Shown: positions 7,203 to 15,287 of the stretch, piece after piece | Position numbering within the stretch: the stretch's first letter is position 1 | Layout: the number at the start of each line of letters is the position of its first letter | From: [Flexibacter] sp. ATCC 35208 | Lineage (GTDB): Bacteria; Bacteroidota; Bacteroidia; Chitinophagales; Chitinophagaceae | Direction: 5' to 3' | DNA length: 38,389 nt | Assembly (NCBI RefSeq): GCF_001975825.1 | Contig: NZ_MTKN01000022.1 | Span: forward strand, 83,112 to 121,500 | Made by a program: the position numbers and the translations under genes | Notes under the pieces: model-generated | Told to the model about the DNA's origin: nothing | Databases searched by the model: none | Seen by the model: the letters and a program-made list of their open reading frames with translations, nothing else

Positions 7203-7530
7203 ATTGAAAGTGTATTAGTTTATAAAATAGATAACACGAGAAGATTTATTTTGTTGAAATTAGTAAAATATATATCTTACAATCTATTCCACCTATCTCT
7301 ACTCTCGTTATAACAAATTAGCCTGCAAAGATCGTGCTAATACCCCACACTGCCAAATTCTTCTTTTGCCTCACCATTCGTATAACAAAGTACTTTATAT
7401 AAACGAAAGTTTATAGCCCTTTAGTAGGTATTTTTAATGGTTTATATAAATTTTAACGTTTGAAAAAGAATCTCATTCAAATTAATAACTTCACTAATTT
7501 ATTCTTCAATAGATTGCAAATTCTTCAATA
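7203..7530. other. 328-bp A/T-rich divergent spacer (rpoD / threonine aldolase)
   Basis: No gene is seen. It holds a small hairpin TATAAAC-GAAA-GTTTATA (7398-7415). On the minus strand there are near-consensus -7 candidates for rpoD around 7310-7335 (CTAATTTG and GATCTTTG, one base off each). A direct repeat ATTCTTCAATA (7501-7511 and 7520-7530) abuts the start of the threonine aldolase gene. Confidence 0.5.
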
Positions 7531-8553
7531 ATGATAATTGACTTCAGGAGCGACACTTTTACCCGCCCAACGCCCGCCATGCTTGATGCCATGTACACTG
7601 CAACCACCGGAGATGATGTATACGGAGAAGACCCTTCAGTGAATAAATTAGAAGCCATGATGGCTGCCTATTTTGGAAAAGAAGCCGCCCTGTTCTGCCC
7701 TACCGGCACCATGAGTAACCAGATCGCGATCAAGGTACATACCCAACCAGGTGATGAGGTGATTCACAGCAACTTAGCACACATCTATATCTACGAAGGC
7801 GGCGGTATCGCTGCCACTTCCGGCGCCCAGAGCCGCCCTTTGGAAGGTGACAGAGGCATGATTGCTGCCTCCGACGTATTGGCAGCCATCAACCCTGACG
7901 ATGTGCACAAAGCCGCTACCAGCCTCGTTTGCCTCGAAAATACCATGAACCGTGGCGGCGGATGCTGTTATGACATGGAAGAAATTGTCAGGATCAAAGA
8001 AGTCTGCCTTCAAAATAACCTCAAACTCCACCTGGACGGTGCCCGGCTCTTCAATGCACTCGTTGCAACCGGGGAAAACCCTGCCACCTATGGGGAAATA
8101 TTTGACAGTCTGTCAGTATGCCTGAATAAAGGAATGGGTTGCCCAATTGGTTCCGTTTTAATAGGTAGCACCGATTTTATCCGCAAAGCCCGCCGGGTTC
8201 GCAAAAGGATCGGTGGCGGTATGCGCCAGGCAGGCTTTATGGCAGCTACAGGTATTTATGCCATGGAACACCATATTGAAAGGTTAGCACAAGATCACCT
8301 GCATGCAAAAGACATCGCCGGGGAACTACTCAAAAAATCCTTCGTAGGCCATATGCTGCCAGTGGAAACTAACATTATCAGCTTTGACCTGGTAGGCCAC
8401 GACTGGACTCCCCGTCTTTTTTGCGATTACCTGAAAAAAGAAGAAATTCTGCTCAACCCTGTATCTGATACCGCGGTCCGGATGGTCACCCACCTCGACA
8501 TCTCACCTGTTATGGTAGCAAAAACCTGCGCTGTAATAGCCGAAATGGAATAA
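7531..8553 (+). CDS. ltaE: Low-specificity L-threonine aldolase
   Basis: PLP enzyme of fold type I that splits L-threonine or L-allo-threonine to glycine and acetaldehyde. The 340-residue length is typical. It begins with the hallmark FRSDTFTRPTPAML, then GDDVYGEDPSVNKLE and a PLP-binding stretch (FCPTGTMSNQIAI). HLDGARLFNA contains the cofactor-contacting Asp and Arg, and CLNKGMGCPIGSVL carries the Schiff-base Lys at residue 200. It is cytosolic. It precedes valS by 45 bases, but valS appears to have its own -7 element. An 11-nt direct repeat lies directly upstream of the ATG. Confidence 0.95.
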   Translation: MIIDFRSDTFTRPTPAMLDAMYTATTGDDVYGEDPSVNKLEAMMAAYFGKEAALFCPTGTMSNQIAIKVHTQPGDEVIHSNLAHIYIYEGGGIAATSGAQSRPLEGDRGMIAASDVLAAINPDDVHKAATSLVCLENTMNRGGGCCYDMEEIVRIKEVCLQNNLKLHLDGARLFNALVATGENPATYGEIFDSLSVCLNKGMGCPIGSVLIGSTDFIRKARRVRKRIGGGMRQAGFMAATGIYAMEHHIERLAQDHLHAKDIAGELLKKSFVGHMLPVETNIISFDLVGHDWTPRLFCDYLKKEEILLNPVSDTAVRMVTHLDISPVMVAKTCAVIAEME

Positions 8554-8558
8554 TCTCT

Positions 8559-8566
8559 TATTTTTG
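8559..8566 (+). promoter_or_regulatory. -7 element TATTTTTG of valS
   Basis: Exact TAnnTTTG six bases after the aldolase stop and 32 bases before the valS ATG. Confidence 0.5.
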
Positions 8567-8598
8567 CACACTCTTATATAATCAGATATATCGTTAGC

Positions 8599-11250
8599 AT
8601 GGAACTTTCTAAAAATTATACACCTGCTTCAGTTGAAGGCAAGTGGTACCAACACTGGATGGACAAAGGGTATTTCCGTAGTAAACCGGACAACCGCCCT
8701 CCTTTTACCGTTGTAATACCTCCGCCAAACGTCACCGGCGTCCTGCATATGGGACATACACTGAACGAAACTGTACAGGATATTCTGGTACGCCGTGCCC
8801 GCATGAGTGGCTTTAATGCCTGCTGGGTGCCCGGTTCCGACCATGCTTCCATTGCCACAGAAGCCAAAGTGGTAAACATGCTCAAAACTGAAAAGGGCAT
8901 CGAAAAATCACAACTCACCCGCGAGGAATTCCTGAAACACGCTTTCGAGTGGAAGGAAAAATATGGCGGTATCATTTACAGCCAGATCAAAAAACTCGGC
9001 TGCTCCTGCGACTGGGATCGTGTCACCTTCACCATGGATGACCACTACTATGAAGCAGTGATCAAAGTATTCGTAGACCTCTATAATAAAGGTAAAATAT
9101 ACAGGGGGGCCCGTATGATCAACTGGGACCCTAAAGCTAAAACCGCACTCAGTGACGAAGAAGTACTGTACAAAGACCTGCAGGGTAAACTGTACCATGT
9201 ACAATATGCATTGGAAGATGGCGATGGTAACCTCACCGGCGAATCTATCACCATCGCAACCCAACGTCCTGAAACCATCATGGGCGATACCGCTATCTGC
9301 GTAAACCCTGACGATGAACGCTACAAACACCTGATCGGCCACTTCGCTGTTGTTCCGCTGATCAACCGTCGTGTACCCATCATCTTCGATACTTACGTTG
9401 ACAAGGAATTTGGTACCGGTGCACTGAAAGTAACACCCGCACACGATATCAATGACTACAACCTGGGCCTGAAACACAACCTCGAAGTTGTTGATACCCT
9501 CAATGACGACGGTACCCTCAGCGTTGCTGCCGGCGTATTCATCGGCGAAGACCGCTTCAAAGCACGTAAGCTCGTGGTGGCTGCCCTCGCAGATCAGGGC
9601 CTGCTGGTAAAAGAACAGGAATATACTACCCGCCTCGGCTACAGCGAACGTAACCCGGACACTGTAGTTGAACCCCGTATCAGTACCCAGTGGTTCGTGA
9701 AGATGGCAGAACTGTCAAAACCTGCCCTCGATGCAGTTGTAAACGGTGATGTGAAGATCCACCCCGGCGATCGCTTCATGGCGACTTACAAATACTGGAT
9801 GGAAAATGTAAAGGACTGGTGTATCTCCCGTCAGCTCTGGTGGGGACAGCGCATTCCTTCTTACTATGCACCGGATGGTACTTTTGAAGTGGCTACCAGC
9901 CTTGACAACGCTGTCGCGCAGTTCAAAGCAAAAGGTGTGGCAGTAAAAGCGGAAGACCTCCGCCAGGATGAAGACTGCCTGGATACCTGGTTCTCCAGCT
10001 GGCTCTGGCCAATGGAAGTGTTCAACGGCGTTTCCAACCCTAACAACGAAGAGATCAACTACTACTACCCTACTAACGTACTGGTAACCGGTCAGGATAT
10101 CATCTTCTTCTGGGTGGCACGTATGATCATGGCAGGTCTGGAATATAAAAATGAAAAGCCTTTCGGTGATGTATACTTCACCGGTATGGTGCGTGATAAA
10201 CTGGGTCGTAAGATGAGTAAGCAACTGGGTAACTCCCCGGACCTGCTGGAACTCATCGACCGCTTTGGTGCTGATGCCGTTCGCTTCGGTATCATGATCG
10301 CCTCCCCTGCCGGCAATGACCTGCTGTTTGACGATTCAAGCTGTGAACAGGGACGTAACTTCAATAACAAGATCTGGAACGCCCTGAAACTGGTAAAAAT
10401 GTGGGAAGGTCGTGTGGCTGAAGGCGCCAGCTCCAGCGAAGAAGCTCACTTTGCAGTCAACTGGTTTGAAAACAGACTGAATGAAGTAAAATCACAGGTG
10501 ATCGACCTGTTCAAGGACTTCAAACTGAGCGAAGCCCTGAACCTGATCTGTAACCACCTGATCTGGAACGACTTCTGCAGCTGGTACCTGGAATGGGTGA
10601 AACCTGGTTTCGAACAGCCAATTGATGCGGCTATCTATACAAAGACGGTTTACTTCTTCGAAGAACTGATGCAATTAGCACATCCGTTCCTGCCATTTGT
10701 AACGGAAGAGATCTACCAGCTCCTCGCTACCCGCGAAGCCGGAGACGACCTGACGATAAAACAATATGCAACACCTGCTGCCGTTGATGCCAACATCCTG
10801 GCACAGGGCGAACTGGCCAAAGAAGTGATCACCAGCATCCGCGATGCCCGTGCTAAGAACCAGATCAAGCCAAAAGATCCGATTGCATTGCACATCGATA
10901 CTGCACAACAGAAATCCTTCAAACAAATTGAAGACATGCTGATCAAGCAGGTAAATGCAAAAGCGATCAGTTATGTGAATGCACCTGTAAGTGGCTGTAT
11001 TGCGCTGGTAATACAGAAGGATAAGTTCTACCTTGAAACGGAAACAACACTCGATCCTGCTACTCAGAAAGAAACATTGCTGAAAGACCTGGCCTACAAC
11101 GAGGGCTTCCTTGCCTCTGTAGACAAAAAGCTAAGCAATGAAAAATTTGTACAGAATGCCAAGCCGGAAGCAGTTGAGCTGGAACGCAGAAAGAAAGCTG
11201 ATGCCGAAGCAAAGATTGCCGCCATTACGGAAAGTTTAAAATCCTTATAA
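8599..11250 (+). CDS. valS: Valine--tRNA ligase
   Basis: Class I aminoacyl-tRNA synthetase that charges tRNA-Val. The 883-residue length is normal. HIGH signature as HMGH at residues 50-53, within the diagnostic PPPNVTGVLHMGH. KMSKS signature as KMSKQ at about 538-542. The editing (CP1) domain lies in between (TQRPETIMGDTAICV, GTGALKVTPAHDINDYN). WVPGSDHASIATE is the valine/isoleucine-specific segment. The last about 65 residues are Lys/Glu-rich and helical (LAYNEGFLASVDKKLSNEKF), matching the C-terminal coiled coil that grips tRNA. A strong terminator follows. Confidence 0.98.
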   Translation: MELSKNYTPASVEGKWYQHWMDKGYFRSKPDNRPPFTVVIPPPNVTGVLHMGHTLNETVQDILVRRARMSGFNACWVPGSDHASIATEAKVVNMLKTEKGIEKSQLTREEFLKHAFEWKEKYGGIIYSQIKKLGCSCDWDRVTFTMDDHYYEAVIKVFVDLYNKGKIYRGARMINWDPKAKTALSDEEVLYKDLQGKLYHVQYALEDGDGNLTGESITIATQRPETIMGDTAICVNPDDERYKHLIGHFAVVPLINRRVPIIFDTYVDKEFGTGALKVTPAHDINDYNLGLKHNLEVVDTLNDDGTLSVAAGVFIGEDRFKARKLVVAALADQGLLVKEQEYTTRLGYSERNPDTVVEPRISTQWFVKMAELSKPALDAVVNGDVKIHPGDRFMATYKYWMENVKDWCISRQLWWGQRIPSYYAPDGTFEVATSLDNAVAQFKAKGVAVKAEDLRQDEDCLDTWFSSWLWPMEVFNGVSNPNNEEINYYYPTNVLVTGQDIIFFWVARMIMAGLEYKNEKPFGDVYFTGMVRDKLGRKMSKQLGNSPDLLELIDRFGADAVRFGIMIASPAGNDLLFDDSSCEQGRNFNNKIWNALKLVKMWEGRVAEGASSSEEAHFAVNWFENRLNEVKSQVIDLFKDFKLSEALNLICNHLIWNDFCSWYLEWVKPGFEQPIDAAIYTKTVYFFEELMQLAHPFLPFVTEEIYQLLATREAGDDLTIKQYATPAAVDANILAQGELAKEVITSIRDARAKNQIKPKDPIALHIDTAQQKSFKQIEDMLIKQVNAKAISYVNAPVSGCIALVIQKDKFYLETETTLDPATQKETLLKDLAYNEGFLASVDKKLSNEKFVQNAKPEAVELERRKKADAEAKIAAITESLKSL

Positions 11251-11258
11251 TTTTAGAC

Positions 11259-11292
11259 ATCGCCCGGACGTTAATTCTCCGGGCGATTTTTT
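11259..11292 (+). terminator. valS terminator
   Basis: A 10-bp perfect stem ATCGCCCGGA / TCCGGGCGAT (11259-11268 with 11278-11287), 9-nt loop, followed by T6. Confidence 0.93.
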
Positions 11293-11308
11293 TATACCCT
11301 TCAGTACT

Positions 11309-11806
11309 ATGCACAAACACCTTATACTATCAGGTATCCTCGTTGTCATGTCTGTTTTCTCACTGTATGCACAGTCAGGAAAACCAAAGGCTACGCCTGC
11401 CAAAAAACCGGCGGCAACTAAAGCGACTACTACCAATACTAAATTACGTTTCAGAAGTACCTGGGGCATTTTTCTGAGTGATAGCGTTCCCCGTCCGGAG
11501 ATCGTGAAATTACTGGATTCTGCACTTGTGGTAAGAGACGAGAAAAATGTGAAATATCCAGTGGTATCGTTTGATTTTACTTATGAGAATAAGGAATATT
11601 ACCTGAATGATTCTACAGGTAAACCGGGTATCTATACGGAGTATGTAGGTGATAGTTTTAAAGGAGATAAACTGCCTGCACTGTGGGTCACAAGAATTAA
11701 GGAGATGCTGGATAAAGGAGAAGTATTTTACTTTGATAATATTATCGTGAATTATACAGGCGATAAATTGTACAGAGTACCGAAATTGCAATTTATTGTA
11801 AGATAA
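11309..11806 (+). CDS. Secreted protein of unknown function
   Basis: 165 residues. A signal peptide (MHKHLILSGILVVMSVFSLYA, cut near QSG) is followed by a Lys/Ala/Thr-rich linker (about residues 22-45) and a compact domain beginning TKLRFRSTWGIFLSDSV. The C-terminal half (LPALWVTRIKEMLDKGEVFY, then FDNIIVNYTGDKLYRVPKL) has a 'KGxxxxFxNIxV...PxLxFxV' layout. By eye it recalls the C-terminal domain of the gliding/T9SS protein GldM, but the match is weak and I do not assign it. It stands alone after the valS terminator; no -7 element was found in the 16-base spacer. Confidence 0.7.
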   Translation: MHKHLILSGILVVMSVFSLYAQSGKPKATPAKKPAATKATTTNTKLRFRSTWGIFLSDSVPRPEIVKLLDSALVVRDEKNVKYPVVSFDFTYENKEYYLNDSTGKPGIYTEYVGDSFKGDKLPALWVTRIKEMLDKGEVFYFDNIIVNYTGDKLYRVPKLQFIVR

Positions 11807-11824
11807 GAGAAGAGGGGGCATCAT

Positions 11825-11980
11825 AAATAAATGAAACTCCTGAAAAACGCATAAAATGGAATCTGACTCCATCAGGTACCCGAATGAAACAGGATGTATG
11901 AAAAATAAATGAACCTCCTTAGAATAGCATACATGGAAACCTGGCGCCATCAGGTATCCGAATGAAAAGAGCGTGTATCT
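11825..11980. repeat. Imperfect 78-nt direct duplication
   Basis: Copy A starts at 11825 and copy B at 11903. Both begin AAATAAATGAA and share CTCCT, a GCATA motif, CCATCAGGTA and CCGAATGAAA at matching offsets. Copy B runs into the terminator stem. There is no long reading frame in either copy. Confidence 0.75.
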
Positions 11981-12006
11981 TACTTTTGATACACGCTCTT
12001 TTCATT
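11961..12006. terminator. Bidirectional terminator, 19-bp perfect stem
   Basis: 11961-11979 pairs perfectly with 11988-12006 across an 8-nt loop. The core is GAGCGTGTATC/GATACACGCTC with A-rich and T-rich ends. It separates two convergent genes. Confidence 0.92.
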
Positions 12007-12044
12007 ATTTAAGTATACAAGTAGTATGCTAGCAGCCTTTTAGC

Positions 12045-12121
12045 AGTATAGAATGAGTATAGAAATAGTATAGAACGAGTATAGAACGAGTATAGACCGA
12101 GTATAGAAACAGTATAGAATT
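12045..12121. repeat. 11-nt tandem array, seven units
   Basis: Seven consecutive units of AGTATAGAACG (variants in the last 2-3 bases) start at 12045, 12056, 12067, 12078, 12089, 12100 and 12111. On the gene strand (minus) the array starts exactly at the stop codon of the 929-residue protein and runs downstream toward the terminator. Confidence 0.92.
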
Positions 12122-14909
12122 AGTAATTAAATAACTGTTGTAGCGGAATAATAAACGTAAACCTATCCTTCGCATTATCTGCCGGATCCTTATCAAACAA
12201 CCTGCTATACCTAAACCCAAAAGAGAAAGGCAACACATTCCCAATCTTCGTATCAAAGAACACCTCCGTACCAGCTGATGTAAACTGGCTATGTGAATTA
12301 TTGAGATAGTTATAAGACTTACTATAATCATAAAATAAGTTCGCCCTCACCCGCATCAGGTAAAGCATCTGCCCAAAACCCCAGTCAGGATAAACAATCG
12401 GGAAATGATAGTTCACACCCAATTTATACACCCACTTATAATACGGCGTATTATACCCTCTTGCATAAGCGAAATTGTCAGAGAATGAATAATTCCTCAT
12501 GGTATCCCGCTGCTGGAATGCGGCCTGCAAAATCAGGTTATGGTTCTGACTCAAACCAGGTAAGTACAGGTCAAATTTGCCATAGAACTGCTCTGCGAAA
12601 AGATTGTCAAGAGAATGATTGTAAGAGAGCACTAAATACTGACCAAAGTGTGTGAACAGGTTCTGTGTCGCTTTGATCCTTGCATTGTAGAATACAAATG
12701 AATTACCAATGTACTGTAAAGAAGGATGCAGGAATTTGAAATTACCCTGCGGATACCTTTCCAGATAATGGTATGTGGAAGCAAAGGAAATACTACGGCT
12801 ATACATCCCCTTAGACAGATTCAATGGTATTGTAATCCCCCCATGTACATCCATTTCATTCCAATACAATCTCCCTCTGTTCGCATACAGGTCCGAGCGG
12901 TTAAAAGTATACGTAACACCTGCCTGCAGATATGGGAAGAGCGCACCATAAATGAAGTTGCCTGTAATGGCAGAACTCCCTTCATTCCTGTTGTAAGTAT
13001 ATCCTAAACTGGTAGACGCTGTATTCAGGATATTATCCCCATAAATCGTCAGACTATAATCAGGATCATCGAAGGTCGGTAACCAGCTATGCAGGTTGAT
13101 CAACTTCGTACTCTTCCTGTATTTTGTAATGGTGTAATCCTTGTCAGGCACGGTGGAGAGGATATTACCACCTTCCTGGAAGTCAGGCCTGAGCCAGCTA
13201 CTGTGATAATTTAAGCTGGCATCTACTGGTTTCCAGCTAATGCTATCGGTATATAACTGATAACCTCTGGATGTAAACCCACTAAATACAACGCCCCTCT
13301 CTTCTACAGTAGCATGCAGTACACCGTTGTCATGATTGGTGACCTGGTGTATCTGTTTGTCAGCAAGGGTGAGGGCGTATATATTATCTACGTCTTTATA
13401 GCTGGCCGTGTAGTAGATGGTATCATGCTGAACATTCGGAATGCTGAGCATGTTAAAGCTGAATGGCGTGAGCAATTCTGTTTCACCACTGCTGAGTGAT
13501 TGTTTGATCATAGCCATCTCCCCTTTTGCATTGCGTACCGCACTGATCACACTTTGTTCATCCGCAGAGAATTTGGGATAAGTGTAATACCAGTTTTGTG
13601 GATTGGGTAAAGTAGCAATGACTTTGCCATCTGATGCATCCAGCAATTGTAAACCGAATGCCTGTGAAGACAACGTGTAAGCCGCGATGATCTTTTTACC
13701 ATCTGCACTGATATCAGGAGAGAAATAACGGGTACCGCGCGTCAGTGTTTTTTTCGTACCGGTTTCACGGTCATATAGTTTGATGACAGAATAATCTTTC
13801 CATCCCCAACGAGGATCGTAGCGGGCTTCTGTCCAGACCAGGCGACCATTTTTATACCCGAAATAATCGTCAAACTGAATACCCGGTCTTGTCAGCAAAG
13901 ACTGACCACCCGTGCTGTCGATCAGGTAAAAACCAGGTACTGTTTTGTAAGAAGATTTGTAAACGATCCACTGACCGGGTCTTACGGTATAAATGTATTT
14001 ATAGTCAGTCACAGTGCGCGGAGCAATCATCAAAGGTGCGCCGGGAACAGCGGAATCTTTTGCATAAGTATTCCATTGTGACTCATATTCATTCAACATA
14101 TTGTGATAGAACCCTACCACGTTTTTGCCTGTATGTTTTTTCAGACTATGACTCATGGGATAAAACAGACCTCTGTACCGAACGGCATCGGTGGTAATGT
14201 CTTTCCAGAACATACGACCATAGTGTTCGCGGCCGTACATACTCATGAGGTAACCCAGCGGGTAATGATTCGGTGTATAGTCTACATAAGAACCATTCCG
14301 CACCTTCATAAAAGAATAGTTTCTCTTTTCTAAAGACAAAGCGCGGAAGCCATCAAAGAAAGAAGGTAGTCTGCCTCTCCCCTGATTGCTGAGTGCTGTT
14401 TCCATTGTGACGGCATCCCCTTCCCAGAACCAGTTGGGTACAGCGATGCTGGTAGCTGCTGCCAGTCCCATTTGACCGAATACATAAGAAACGACTTTAC
14501 TCGCTCCCTGATCAAAATTGCTGTTCTGTAAAACGTGCCGGTATTCGTGAATGGACAACTGCTCTTCCCATTTCAGGGAACCGAGATCAGGATTGGGCGG
14601 AGGTGTCAGGTAAAACTCTGAGCGGAAAGGCCCCAGTGCCACATAGCCATTAGATTCCAGGGTTTGATTCTGCAGAACGATGTTCACCTTCATCTTTCTG
14701 TTACCAATCGAACCACGGGTATTGGCATCCAGGTAATTGACAATGTTGGCTACCCGGCGGCCTTCTTTTTCAAGACCTGCGGGGAAGATCACACGAACAG
14801 TGTCCGTATTGATCTGGTGCCATTTCAACGAAGGTGGGTTTCCGCCAAATACCTGGGCAAACAGGCTGACAGGAAAAAGTAACAGGAAGAGATACGCGAA
14901 TAATCTCAT
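12120..14909 (-). CDS. Outer-membrane protein: zinc-metallopeptidase-like domain, TolB-like propeller, beta-barrel
   Basis: 929 residues with a signal peptide (MRLFAYLFLLLFPVSLFA). Residues about 25-310 resemble a gluzincin: HEYRH at 121-125 is an HExxH zinc motif, and WFWEGDAVTME places a candidate third ligand, Glu163, 38 residues on. Residues about 310-600 carry propeller-like repeats (ISADGKKIIAAY, YPKFSADEQSVISAV) as in TolB/WD40-like proteins. From about 620 to the end, alternating aromatic/polar strands (YTYNRNEG, LVLSYNHSLDN, FSFGFRYSRLF) end in LQQLFNY, as expected for an outer-membrane barrel. I infer a surface- or periplasm-facing peptidase tied to the outer membrane. The substrate is unknown and no partner gene is adjacent. 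The domain order is read by eye. Confidence 0.8.
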   Translation of the reverse strand: MRLFAYLFLLLFPVSLFAQVFGGNPPSLKWHQINTDTVRVIFPAGLEKEGRRVANIVNYLDANTRGSIGNRKMKVNIVLQNQTLESNGYVALGPFRSEFYLTPPPNPDLGSLKWEEQLSIHEYRHVLQNSNFDQGASKVVSYVFGQMGLAAATSIAVPNWFWEGDAVTMETALSNQGRGRLPSFFDGFRALSLEKRNYSFMKVRNGSYVDYTPNHYPLGYLMSMYGREHYGRMFWKDITTDAVRYRGLFYPMSHSLKKHTGKNVVGFYHNMLNEYESQWNTYAKDSAVPGAPLMIAPRTVTDYKYIYTVRPGQWIVYKSSYKTVPGFYLIDSTGGQSLLTRPGIQFDDYFGYKNGRLVWTEARYDPRWGWKDYSVIKLYDRETGTKKTLTRGTRYFSPDISADGKKIIAAYTLSSQAFGLQLLDASDGKVIATLPNPQNWYYTYPKFSADEQSVISAVRNAKGEMAMIKQSLSSGETELLTPFSFNMLSIPNVQHDTIYYTASYKDVDNIYALTLADKQIHQVTNHDNGVLHATVEERGVVFSGFTSRGYQLYTDSISWKPVDASLNYHSSWLRPDFQEGGNILSTVPDKDYTITKYRKSTKLINLHSWLPTFDDPDYSLTIYGDNILNTASTSLGYTYNRNEGSSAITGNFIYGALFPYLQAGVTYTFNRSDLYANRGRLYWNEMDVHGGITIPLNLSKGMYSRSISFASTYHYLERYPQGNFKFLHPSLQYIGNSFVFYNARIKATQNLFTHFGQYLVLSYNHSLDNLFAEQFYGKFDLYLPGLSQNHNLILQAAFQQRDTMRNYSFSDNFAYARGYNTPYYKWVYKLGVNYHFPIVYPDWGFGQMLYLMRVRANLFYDYSKSYNYLNNSHSQFTSAGTEVFFDTKIGNVLPFSFGFRYSRLFDKDPADNAKDRFTFIIPLQQLFNY

Positions 14910-15010
14910 AACATTTGTAGGTATAGCCTGACAATATACATAATTATTGCGTTACGCCATGCGACCTTTCGCCGGGATAAGGTCTGCCGCAGGCAAATTA
15001 AACAATCCAT

Positions 15011-15049
15011 AAAAAAAGGATTGGTTGTACCTGCTGGCAAAACCAATCC
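15011..15049 (-). terminator. sdaA terminator
   Basis: On the minus strand GGATTGGTT pairs with AACCAATCC across a 14-nt loop and is followed by T7. It lies downstream of sdaA and its duplicated 3' end. Confidence 0.88.
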
Positions 15050-15081
15050 CTATATTAAAAATTAAAAGATCTTTTCTTACC

Positions 15082-15287
15082 TCCGCAGGACAATTCCTCC
15101 CGCCATCAGCACTCCGGTAAACTAATCGGAATATTCACCGCCAGCCCGCCATCAGAGGTTTCCATATATTTAATATTCATAGCTACCGCAGGATAATTTC
15201 TCACTACATCAACACTCCGGCAAACTAATCGGAATATTCACCGCCAGCCCGCCATCAGAGGTCTCCTTATATTTACTATTCATATCC
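15082..15287. repeat. 103-bp tandem duplication of the sdaA 3' end
   Basis: The last about 76 bases of sdaA (15209-15284) recur at 15106-15181 with only about five mismatches, offset by 103. The bases just beyond (CCGCAGGA-AATT) are duplicated too, so the unit spans the full period. The downstream copy, read alone, encodes the same final residues (ETSDGGLAVNIPISLPEC, stop). The offset is not a multiple of three, so it is a gene fragment, not an extension. Confidence 0.9.

Noticed and set aside
12045..12121. Possible CRISPR or iteron origin
   Set aside because: 11-nt contiguous units after a stop codon; no replication gene or spacer structure.
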